A program made the translations under genes and the position numbers. The notes beneath the pieces were generated by a model that saw nothing but the letters and a program-made list of their open reading frames with translations, was not told the origin of the DNA and did not search any database. From an uncultured bacterium (lineage in GTDB: Bacteria; Bacteroidota; Ignavibacteria; Ignavibacteriales; Melioribacteraceae), in the NCBI GenBank assembly GCA_937936675.1, contig CALDDL010000170.1, positions 1 to 22,744 on the forward strand: a DNA stretch of 22,744 nt, in the 5' to 3' direction. Numbering within the stretch: the stretch's first letter is position 1; each line of letters starts with the position of its first letter. This document shows positions 15,573 through 22,744 of the stretch, piece after piece.

Positions 15573-17096
15573 TTAATAATTGCCAAATGATTTTCTTAAT
15601 TTAACCAATCGATCGCAAGCCGATTTTTTTTCGCCATTAATAGAACGAATTATTCCTCCGGATTTCAAGAATCCAAAAGGATCGGCAAAATCATACCAGT
15701 TAGTTGCTTCTATAAATGGTTTTGAATAACCGATAGTGAAAGTATCTTCGAGCCAATCGGCTTGAAGCTCTTCATCCCAATGGCGATGCCATTCATAAGG
15801 TTGTGTTGACCAATCGAGATCATCTTCATGAAACTCGAGAGTAATACCTTTTGAAGGCGAACCAATTTCGGCAAGATGCATCTTTTTACCTAATGAGCCG
15901 TATCTTTCTAAGAATCCGATTGTCTCGGGTAAAGTACGATGAACAAAATATACCTGCGCTCCGATCAAATCGAAATCCGCACCGGCTTCAATAATATCTT
16001 TAGTGAAACGGTATGGAGTTCTCTGCGGAAATTTTGCATCGCTCACTCCCCATTTACGGAGTTGAACATACTCGGCAAAAGGACAGCAGTTATTTACTAA
16101 TAATTTTATTTTTGGATTTGCCGCCCTTGCTACATCGCAAGCAAATTTGGTAATATCTACTACCTGATCATTATTAAGCTGCAATTCATTTGCCCAGTCG
16201 TGCATCTCGTTTACAACTTCCCAAACTTTTATTTTATCTCCGTAATAACCTATTACCTGATTGATATGTTTTTCGAGATAAAGCTTTAGCTGATCGAATG
16301 ATTTCATTTTGAGCCAATTCGGAGTTACCCATTTATGGAGCCACAGCAGCGGTCTCCCCAGCACGGTAATATCTCTTTTAATTAATTCATCGAGAAGTTT
16401 TTCTCTCTCTGCAAATTGCTTTGTTCCTTCGTTCTCTTCAAAATTAATTATATCACCAATAAGATAATGAGTGATAGTAGCGAAATTAAAAAGCTCCGTG
16501 AATCGCTCGAAGAAGAGTTCTTCATTCATCTTAAAATAACCGCGTGTATCGCATCCGAAGAGATAATCCTTCCTTACACCATTCTTTGCAATATCAAATC
16601 GAGCTTTTTCCATCTCAAGCATCTCTGCAGCATTCATAGAATATTTGAGCGAGCTTTGAGAATAGACTGCACATAATTCACCGCTGCTGTTATTAGCTTT
16701 ATCTAAATAATCGCAAGCGATTTCAAAATTCTTCTGAAATTCAATCGATGGAATGAAACCATCATTTTTGAATGTATCCATCCTCTGCTTAATTCTATAA
16801 ATTCTTGTTTTTGCCAATTCATAATTAAGGTTAAATTCTATTACTCCATTTGCGGATGATTCATAAAGAGAACCTTCATTATCGGCAGGAATAAATAGAT
16901 ATCCGAATCCTTCAACATTCCATCTAACGGTAATCGAAAATCTCTTCCCTGCATCATCAATCTTAATTCCCTCTTTATCGATAACGATATTGGAATAGAA
17001 TACATCGCCATGTTCGTCTTGAGTAAGAACAAAATTATGAAGATGCGGTCCGGGACCTTTTTGTACAAAGTATGGCTTAAATATTATTTGGTTCAT
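15573..17096 (-). CDS. GH10-like glycoside hydrolase, array member 4, no signal peptide
   Basis: The 507-residue protein starts directly at the N-terminal domain (MNQIIFKPYFVQKGPG). It cannot carry an upstream signal, because an in-frame TAA, the stop of member 3, lies three codons before the ATG. AAAGGA at the end of the preceding gene provides a ribosome-binding site. Domain order matches the other copies: VRWNVEGFGY and ADNEG (about 58-74), NYELAKTR (about 91-98), helices with NAAEMLEMEKARFDI, then the barrel. C182 in FGCDT, acid/base E297 in WEVVNE, C337/C338 in NNCC and nucleophile E410 in HLAEIG are all present. ADNEG departs from the ADNGG of the other members. It is predicted to stay in the cytoplasm unless exported with a partner. 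Substrate is unknown. Confidence 0.82.
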   Translation of the reverse strand: MNQIIFKPYFVQKGPGPHLHNFVLTQDEHGDVFYSNIVIDKEGIKIDDAGKRFSITVRWNVEGFGYLFIPADNEGSLYESSANGVIEFNLNYELAKTRIYRIKQRMDTFKNDGFIPSIEFQKNFEIACDYLDKANNSSGELCAVYSQSSLKYSMNAAEMLEMEKARFDIAKNGVRKDYLFGCDTRGYFKMNEELFFERFTELFNFATITHYLIGDIINFEENEGTKQFAEREKLLDELIKRDITVLGRPLLWLHKWVTPNWLKMKSFDQLKLYLEKHINQVIGYYGDKIKVWEVVNEMHDWANELQLNNDQVVDITKFACDVARAANPKIKLLVNNCCPFAEYVQLRKWGVSDAKFPQRTPYRFTKDIIEAGADFDLIGAQVYFVHRTLPETIGFLERYGSLGKKMHLAEIGSPSKGITLEFHEDDLDWSTQPYEWHRHWDEELQADWLEDTFTIGYSKPFIEATNWYDFADPFGFLKSGGIIRSINGEKKSACDRLVKLRKSFGNY

Positions 17097-17102
17097 ACCG
17101 AT

Positions 17103-18821
17103 TTATCCTTTTGCTGCTTCTTTCCATTTTTTTCTTAATTCAGTGAATTTATTATATACTTCTTTTTTAGTTCCGTCAGTCGAAGAAAGTATTCCGCCAT
17201 TTTTAATAAAAGAATATCCATCGACTTGATCGTACCAATTAATTGCTTCAACCCAAGGTTTACTGTAATGGAGTGTATAAATTTTTTCCATCCATTCTGC
17301 TTGAAGGTCTTCATCCCAATGACGATGCCATGTATAAGGGACATCGGGCATCGAAGTATCTTCCCAACCATCTTTTTTATTATGACAGTTGCATCCCGAA
17401 GTTGTTCCAATTTCCGTTACCTGAACGGGCTTTCCAAATTTTTCTAACCTCTCCATCATTCGGATGATATCGGCAAGATCGCGATTGGAGTACTGATAAT
17501 AAAGCTGCTGACCCGTCAAAGTAAAATCAACTCCCGCTTCATAACACATTTTTATAAATTGATGCGGAGTAACGAGAGGGAATTTTGAATCGAATCTATC
17601 CCAATCAATTATCTGAATATAATCCGCTTGTATGCAGCAATTATTTATTAAGCGATGTACTTTCGGATTTACGGATTTTGCAGTCTCAGCAATAAGCTTG
17701 GCTACTTCCACCATCTGATCAGGTTTAAGTTTTAGTATATTATCAAAATCATGTGCTTCATTAATTATTTCCCATGCATACATCTCATCACCGTAATGGC
17801 TTACCATATCTTTAGTAAACTTTTCGGCATATTTTAATATTTCGGGATATGATTTAGATGTAAGCCATTTAGGGCAGCAGCATTCATCAGCCCAGAATAG
17901 AGGTCGCCCTTCTACTTTTATTCCGCGCTTACGGAGTTCCTTAAATTTTTCGTCTGTTCGATTCCAGTTATATTGACCCTCGGTAGGTTGGAATCCATTC
18001 AGATAATAAGTAATGGTAGCATAATTAAATGTTTCGGAAAATAGGTCCATAAAAAGATTATGATCCATCTCCTTCCAATCTTCGGTATCGCAGCCCAAGA
18101 AGAAATCTTCGCGATATTTAGTTCTTGCAATATCAAACCATGCTTTATCTAGTTCGAGCATCTCTCCTGCATGCATTGCGTAATAAAGTCCCTTCTGTGC
18201 ATTCTGTGCTCTTTTCAATTCATCATTATTCGCTCTAGTAGCATTATCCAAAAACTCGTCGCTTAAATCGAGGAATGCTTTTACTTCGCTATTAGGTGTG
18301 TATCCGCTATTTGCAAATTTCTTAACACGATTATTATTAGCTACTATGCGCGACTTTGCTAATTCATAATTTAGATTATATTTTAATTCTTTGCCGCCTT
18401 GAGGCAATGAATAATACTCGCCTCCGTTATCTGCGGTCATATAGATATATCCGAAGCCTTCGACATTCCAGCGGACATTAATTCCAAACTTATCTTTACC
18501 CGCTGCATCCGAAATGGATACACCATTATCATCGACAAATATATTTGAATAAAAAGCATCCCATTCGGTATCGCTTGCAAAAGCCCAACTTGGGAAATCC
18601 CAATCTTCGGGACCGATGTTCTTAAATGATTTTATCCTACCGAGATGCGGACCTTTACCATTTTGAACAATATATGGTTTGAATAATATCTTTCCTTTTT
18701 CGGTATTTATTCTCGTACGGCTTTCGGTAAATATTGTAGGAGCACTGATAATATTATTCGTAAGAGCCGAAATCCCCACTCCGGCAATTGCACTTTTGAT
18801 CAAAAAATTTCTTCTATCCAT
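17103..18821 (-). CDS. GH10-like glycoside hydrolase, array member 3, Tat signal, cysteine-rich
   Basis: At 572 residues this is the longest copy. A compact twin-arginine signal (DRRNFLIKSA, about 1-28) opens it. An insertion of roughly 15 residues follows the GPHL segment (KSFKNIGPEDW region, about 63-78), unique in the array. Family elements are VRWNVEGFGY, ADNGG and NYELAKSR, C244 in LGCDT, acid/base E355 in WEIINE, C395/C396 in NNCC, and nucleophile E470 in VTEIG. It has extra cysteines next to the presumed active-site cleft: three in a row at 314-316 (ADECCCPKW), and GCNCH at 476-480 just after the nucleophile. These could bind a metal or form disulfides. Its TAA is followed in the same frame, two codons later, by the ATG of member 4. 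Glycosidase activity is inferred from the two glutamates. Confidence 0.83.
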   Translation of the reverse strand: MDRRNFLIKSAIAGVGISALTNNIISAPTIFTESRTRINTEKGKILFKPYIVQNGKGPHLGRIKSFKNIGPEDWDFPSWAFASDTEWDAFYSNIFVDDNGVSISDAAGKDKFGINVRWNVEGFGYIYMTADNGGEYYSLPQGGKELKYNLNYELAKSRIVANNNRVKKFANSGYTPNSEVKAFLDLSDEFLDNATRANNDELKRAQNAQKGLYYAMHAGEMLELDKAWFDIARTKYREDFFLGCDTEDWKEMDHNLFMDLFSETFNYATITYYLNGFQPTEGQYNWNRTDEKFKELRKRGIKVEGRPLFWADECCCPKWLTSKSYPEILKYAEKFTKDMVSHYGDEMYAWEIINEAHDFDNILKLKPDQMVEVAKLIAETAKSVNPKVHRLINNCCIQADYIQIIDWDRFDSKFPLVTPHQFIKMCYEAGVDFTLTGQQLYYQYSNRDLADIIRMMERLEKFGKPVQVTEIGTTSGCNCHNKKDGWEDTSMPDVPYTWHRHWDEDLQAEWMEKIYTLHYSKPWVEAINWYDQVDGYSFIKNGGILSSTDGTKKEVYNKFTELRKKWKEAAKG

Positions 18822-18824
18822 GAT

Positions 18825-20366
18825 TTATATTCCCCACTTATTTTTCAGTTCAAGAATTCTTTGGAAAGCTAATTTTTTATCTCCTTTAGTGTTTTTAAGT
18901 ATTCCTCCGTTTTTGATCCAGCCATAAGGATCAACAAAATCATATAGATTCACCGCTTCAATCCATGGCTTACTAAAAGCGAGAGTATAAATTCCCTCGT
19001 ACCATTCGGCTTGTAATTCTTCATCCCACGGACGATGCCATATATATGGCTCAAGTGAAATTTCGAGAGAACCATTTTTAATTGACGCTTCGCTTGGACC
19101 CGATGAAGCACCGAACTCCGTTATTTGAACGGGCTTGCCGAAATCTTGCAACCGTTCTAAATAAATAATTATATCCGCTAAATCTCTATATGGGAAATAC
19201 ATCTGCTGACCCATGATAGTAAAATCAACATCAGCATCCACCAAGTCCTTCATAAATTGATATGGAGTGCGCTGCCTATATTCGGCATCGAGATCGCCCC
19301 ATTTTTTCATCTGAACATATTCTGCATAAGGACAGCAGTTATTAATCAATCGATGCACTTTCGGGTTTGTTGCCTTTGCTACATCACAAGCTAATTTAGT
19401 TACTTCTACGATCTGTTCGGGATTCAATTTTAATTCATTAGCCCAATCATGTGCTTCGTTTATTACTTCCCATGCATAGAGCTGATCGCCATAATGACCG
19501 ACAACTTCTTTCGTGTGCTTCTCTACATATTTTAATAAGTCACTATATTTTTTTGTTCGTAGCCAATCGGGAGTTGTAGTTTTATAAAAATAAAATAGCG
19601 GTCTTCCTTCGACCGTAATATTCCTTTTGCGTAATTCACCTATTAGTTGTTCTCTTTGAGCAAACCTTAAGTCCCCTTCGGTTGGTTCAAAATCGGGATA
19701 GGAACTGCTTGTAAGATAATGTGTAATAGTAGCATAATTAAAAAGTTTCGGAAATTCTTCCAAGAAGAGATCGGGGTCTATCTGAAAATAACTTCTTGCA
19801 TCGCATCCTATGAAAAAATCATTTCGTTTGCCGTTGCGATAAATATCATATTGAGCTTTCTCTAATTCAATCATTTCGCTTACACGCATCGCATAAAGGA
19901 GCGCTCTCTGTGAATAATCACCGCATTTTAATTCATCATTCTTAAATTTTGTTGCGTCTTCAAAGAGTTCTTCTGAAAGATGATATAATGCAGTTAATTC
20001 TTTCGATGCAATCCAACCTTCTTTTTTATGCGCCAAACTTCTTTTTCTGTTTCTTGATACTCTACTTTTTGCAAGTTCGTAATTGAGATTAAGAGTGATT
20101 GACATTCCTTCATCGGGCAGAGAATAAAATTCTCCGCCGTTATCGGCAGTGATAAAAATATAACCAAATTCTTCTACGTTCCACCTTACATTTATTCCGA
20201 ATTTTTCTTTACCGAAAGTATTCGATATTTTCACTATACCATCTTTAGATGATATATCGGAATAAAATGAATCCCAATTTTCGTCAGTTGCATAAGCCCA
20301 ATCTAATAGGTTAGGACCTGAACCTCTCTGAACGAATATCGCTTTGAAAATTAATTCTCCATTCAT
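18825..20366 (-). CDS. GH10-like glycoside hydrolase, array member 2, no signal peptide
   Basis: The 513-residue protein opens with MNGELIFKAIFVQRGSG, the first conserved strand of the family. A TAG lies in frame four codons upstream, so a signal peptide is ruled out. It keeps VRWNVEEFGY (a glutamate replaces the usual glycine), ADNGG, NYELAKSR, C188 in IGCDA, acid/base E304 in WEVINE, C344/C345 in NNCC and nucleophile E417 in ITEFG. One notable change is NLYD where other copies have NWYD or NWFD, losing a tryptophan in the last barrel strand that usually lines the active site. The gene starts 4 nt after member 1 and ends 3 nt before member 3, with the stop and next ATG in one frame. By eye it is most similar to members 1 and 3. 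Confidence 0.82.
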   Translation of the reverse strand: MNGELIFKAIFVQRGSGPNLLDWAYATDENWDSFYSDISSKDGIVKISNTFGKEKFGINVRWNVEEFGYIFITADNGGEFYSLPDEGMSITLNLNYELAKSRVSRNRKRSLAHKKEGWIASKELTALYHLSEELFEDATKFKNDELKCGDYSQRALLYAMRVSEMIELEKAQYDIYRNGKRNDFFIGCDARSYFQIDPDLFLEEFPKLFNYATITHYLTSSSYPDFEPTEGDLRFAQREQLIGELRKRNITVEGRPLFYFYKTTTPDWLRTKKYSDLLKYVEKHTKEVVGHYGDQLYAWEVINEAHDWANELKLNPEQIVEVTKLACDVAKATNPKVHRLINNCCPYAEYVQMKKWGDLDAEYRQRTPYQFMKDLVDADVDFTIMGQQMYFPYRDLADIIIYLERLQDFGKPVQITEFGASSGPSEASIKNGSLEISLEPYIWHRPWDEELQAEWYEGIYTLAFSKPWIEAVNLYDFVDPYGWIKNGGILKNTKGDKKLAFQRILELKNKWGI

Positions 20367-20370
20367 AATC

Positions 20371-22053
20371 TTATCCTATTTTATGTCCTAATCTATTTTG
20401 TAGTTTCTGAAGTCGATGGAAAGCTTCCTTCTTTTCTCCCTTCACCGTTCTTAATATTCCTCCATTTTGCATAAAGGAACCCGGGTCAATAAGATCGAAC
20501 CAATTAATTGCTTTGATAAACGGTTTGCTATAATAAAGAGTATATGTATCTTCCAACCAATCTGCCTGAGTCTGCTCATCCCAATATCGATGCCACAATG
20601 GAGGTTCATTTGGCATCTCTGCTTTGCCTGTTTTAATAGTTTCATTTGTCGGACCGCCGCTTACACCGATTTCCGAAATCTGCATCGGTTTTCCGAGACT
20701 TGCTAAGTTCTCCATTATGATTATCGAATCTTGCAGGTCTCTATATGGATAATACATCTGCTGTTCAAGAATATCGAAATCAATTCCTGCCTCGATTAAA
20801 TCTTTAGAAAATTTATAAGGGGAGCGCTGCTTCATCGTTGCCTTTTTACCCGAATAGCTTTTCATCTGAACATATTCTGCAAATGGGCAGCAGTTATTTA
20901 CTGTCCTCTTCACATTCGGAGAAATCGATTTTGCGGTATCGTTTATCAACCGTGTTAACTCGGTAATCTGATCCGGAGTTAAAAGCAATTCATTCGCCCA
21001 ATCATGAATTTCATTTACTACTTCCATCGCATAGAGACTATCTCCGAATCGCTTCATTGTATCGGTTGTAAGTTTCTCTGCATATTTTAATAATTCATCA
21101 TACTTCATATTTCTTAGCCAATCGGGGATACAGCAATCATGAAACCAGAAGAGAAGTCTTTCCTGAGACTTAATATTCCGCTCGGCTAATTTTTTAATTA
21201 ATAGCTCTCTTGATTCAGGATTTATTACACCCTGTGAGGATTGATAATCACTCATCATTCCATCACCTTTGGCTACGAATGTAATATTCGCATAATTGAA
21301 TACTTCGGAGAATCGATCGAGGAACGTATCTTGATACATTTGGTAAAAACTTCTTGCATCGCATCCGAAGAAAAATCCTTCACGAGTACCCATCTTAGCG
21401 ATATCGAAATTAGCTTTTTCCAATTCCAACATTTCGCCAGCCCACATCGCATACATCAAAGATTTTTGAGATAATTCAGCGCACTTTTCTTTATCGTTTC
21501 TCTTCTTTTCTGAATCCTCAAGAAGTTCTTCGGATAAAGAGAAATATGTTCTTAATTCTTTCGATGGAAGCCAGCCATCGTTTAAAAATTTTGAAAATCT
21601 TTTTTTATTTCGTGCAACACGGCTAAGAGCAAATTCATAGTTAAGCAGAAGGGTTTTGGACTTTCCAAAGGGAGGCACCTCATAGAAATTTCCACCATTA
21701 TCAGCAGTTATATTTGTGTATCCAAAACCCTCTACATTCCACCTAACGTTAATTCCAAACTTTTTTTCATCCTTTGTATCTATTACTTTTATGATGTTAT
21801 CTTTAATTTCAATATCGGAATAGAAAGTATCCCAATCTTTATCGGTAGTCCATGCAAGTGGATAGAGATTTGGACCGCGTCCCTTTTGAACCATAAGGGG
21901 CTCGAATATTAATTCACCGCCGCCAGCACTCTGCTTTATTGTTCTCGATTTTGTGAATACTTCAGGAGCGCCAATAATAGATGTAGGCAATGCCGTACTC
22001 AGACCGATAAGTCCGCTCGTTTTAAAAAAATCTCTTCTTTTCATTCTATTCAT
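20371..22053 (-). CDS. GH10-like glycoside hydrolase, array member 1, Tat signal
   Basis: The 560-residue protein starts with a twin-arginine signal (MKRRDFFKTSGL, then a hydrophobic stretch to about residue 29). Either M1 or M4 could be the start. The N-terminal domain has VRWNVEGFGY, ADNGG and a looser NYEFALSR. In the barrel are C231 (FGCDA), acid/base E348 (MEVVNE), C388/C389 (NNCC) and nucleophile E461 (ISEIG). Two departures stand out. The GRPLFW strand of the other copies reads ERLLFW here, with an adjacent CC (307-308), and the tryptophan before the acid/base motif is methionine. The FEPTEG segment of several relatives is also altered. These point to a different binding cleft. It is the first array gene, 8 nt after the MFS transporter gene. 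Confidence 0.82.
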   Translation of the reverse strand: MNRMKRRDFFKTSGLIGLSTALPTSIIGAPEVFTKSRTIKQSAGGGELIFEPLMVQKGRGPNLYPLAWTTDKDWDTFYSDIEIKDNIIKVIDTKDEKKFGINVRWNVEGFGYTNITADNGGNFYEVPPFGKSKTLLLNYEFALSRVARNKKRFSKFLNDGWLPSKELRTYFSLSEELLEDSEKKRNDKEKCAELSQKSLMYAMWAGEMLELEKANFDIAKMGTREGFFFGCDARSFYQMYQDTFLDRFSEVFNYANITFVAKGDGMMSDYQSSQGVINPESRELLIKKLAERNIKSQERLLFWFHDCCIPDWLRNMKYDELLKYAEKLTTDTMKRFGDSLYAMEVVNEIHDWANELLLTPDQITELTRLINDTAKSISPNVKRTVNNCCPFAEYVQMKSYSGKKATMKQRSPYKFSKDLIEAGIDFDILEQQMYYPYRDLQDSIIIMENLASLGKPMQISEIGVSGGPTNETIKTGKAEMPNEPPLWHRYWDEQTQADWLEDTYTLYYSKPFIKAINWFDLIDPGSFMQNGGILRTVKGEKKEAFHRLQKLQNRLGHKIG

Positions 22054-22061
22054 TTTTTAGT

Positions 22062-22744
22062 TTATAGCAATGGTGATACTTTAATACTTCTTGGTTCTAT
22101 GACTTTATATTTATACCAGTAAGCAGCCAAAGCACTGATAAAAATACAGATGATAAAAACAGAATTATACTCAAAATGATAAGCTAGCCAGCCCGCAAGT
22201 ATTCCGGTTAAAATAAAAGGAACGGTAACAATATTAGTTATAGCTGCATATATAGCTCTTTCTTCGTCATTACACATTTCGGCTACGAGAGTAATGCGTG
22301 ATACTTGAATCATTGCTGTTGCTAGTGCCGCAAATACAAATACCAGATAATAGAAATAAACATTCACTGCAATTAATGCAGTGAAGCAAGCCGCAAGAGT
22401 AAATAAACTCATATACAATAAATTATTTTTATGTCCATGAAGATCTGCAAGATGACCGAAGATTAAACTTCCGAATACCATACTTACCATCATTATCATA
22501 GTAAATTCACCTGCTATTGAATCGGGCAGAGAGAATTTATTTATAGCATCTACAGTAAAGAAAGCGAATGACGTAAAAGCCACAATCATCGTTACATCAG
22601 CAATAAGAAAATTTCTAAAATTTTTATTCTTCTTTATTATAACAGGAATAAGTTTCAGATATTCTTTATATCCCAATTTATTTGCGGGCTTATTTGGAGT
22701 ATCCTCTTTGATAAAAAATAAAAGCGAATAAGAGATCATCGTTA
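22062..22744 (-). CDS. MFS transporter, C-terminal half (cut by the window edge)
   Basis: The frame is open to the window edge (about 227 residues visible), so the N-terminal half and start lie outside. At least five, probably six, membrane segments are visible, near residues 44-66, 75-95, 106-126, 128-148, 164-186 and 191-209, counted from the first methionine (22739). The loop GHLADLHGHKNN matches the major-facilitator motif GxLaDrxGrkxx that recurs before the second half's third helix. The family carries sugars and many other small molecules across the inner membrane. Directly upstream of five glycosidase genes, uptake of their product is the natural guess. It ends 8 nt before array member 1. 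The ligand cannot be told from this half. Confidence 0.85.
   Translation of the reverse strand, partial: TMISYSLLFFIKEDTPNKPANKLGYKEYLKLIPVIIKKNKNFRNFLIADVTMIVAFTSFAFFTVDAINKFSLPDSIAGEFTMIMMVSMVFGSLIFGHLADLHGHKNNLLYMSLFTLAACFTALIAVNVYFYYLVFVFAALATAMIQVSRITLVAEMCNDEERAIYAAITNIVTVPFILTGILAGWLAYHFEYNSVFIICIFISALAAYWYKYKVIEPRSIKVSPLL

Noticed and set aside
15573..20366. Members 2 and 4 of the array as truncated copies that lost an upstream signal peptide by a recent frameshift
   Set aside because: In-frame stops lie three to four codons before their ATGs, the start coincides with the first conserved strand, and the intergenic space (4-6 nt) leaves no remnant.
13920..22053. T9SS sorting tails on the GH10-like proteins
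   Set aside because: All five end shortly after the last barrel helix (for example KNKWGI, RKSFGNY) with no NYPNPFNP or terminal sorting domain.
1..22744. CRISPR arrays, tRNA/rRNA genes, insertion sequences
   Set aside because: I found no regularly spaced repeats, no cloverleaf-like segments in the short gaps, and no transposase-like frames.

Overview
This is an AT-rich window (roughly 35% GC by eye) in which every gene I can support lies on the minus strand, so transcription runs from position 22744 towards 1. The best clue to the organism is the C-terminus of the GH13 protein. It carries a type IX secretion (T9SS) type A sorting domain of the 'NYPNPFNP' kind, ending in basic and hydrophobic residues (KKMILLK). 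Together with low GC and Sec signal peptides ending in S-Q or G-Q, this points to the Bacteroidota/Ignavibacteriota side of the tree, and Ignavibacteria-like bacteria fit best. That placement is an inference. I see no rRNA, tRNA, CRISPR array or insertion sequence, and no gene-free stretch reaches 300 bases.

Region 22744-2231 looks like one very long operon of 14 genes. It begins (cut by the window edge) with the C-terminal half of an MFS transporter. Five tandem, clearly paralogous GH10-like glycoside hydrolases follow (22053-13920). Next come a secreted GH13 alpha-amylase-family enzyme with a T9SS tail, an NAD-dependent epimerase-like protein, a secreted GH2 enzyme, a class I mannose-6-phosphate-isomerase-like cupin protein, a MalK/UgpC-type ABC ATPase, an aldo/keto reductase, a nucleoside hydrolase-family protein and a lipoprotein sugar-binding protein. 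Gaps are 3-19 nt or ATGA-type overlaps, except 62 nt before the aldo/keto reductase gene. After a 244-nt gap, a two-gene unit encodes a phytanoyl-CoA-dioxygenase-family protein and a secreted SMP-30/gluconolactonase. After a further 199-nt gap, the first 27 codons of another secreted protein run off the window.

The locus reads as a carbohydrate-scavenging and catabolic cluster. Enzymes are exported by several routes (Tat, Sec, T9SS, lipoprotein). Uptake would use an MFS carrier and/or an ABC importer whose permease genes are not in the window. Cytoplasmic sugar conversion would use the isomerase, epimerase, AKR and nucleoside hydrolase, and a lactonase suggests an oxidative branch. The substrate cannot be named from sequence alone.

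The most unusual element is the five-gene GH10-like array. Each protein has an N-terminal domain I do not recognise (RWNVEGFGY / ADNGG / NYELAKSR signatures), then a helical segment, then a GH10-type TIM barrel. All five keep both catalytic glutamates, but residues that bind xylose in classical GH10 xylanases look replaced. Cysteine motifs (GCD/GCE, NNCC) are conserved across all five. Tat-signal members (1st, 3rd, 5th in transcription order) alternate with members that cannot have a signal peptide (2nd, 4th). Four of the five are joined in the same reading frame across their stop codons. I regard this array as the best candidate for an undescribed system here.
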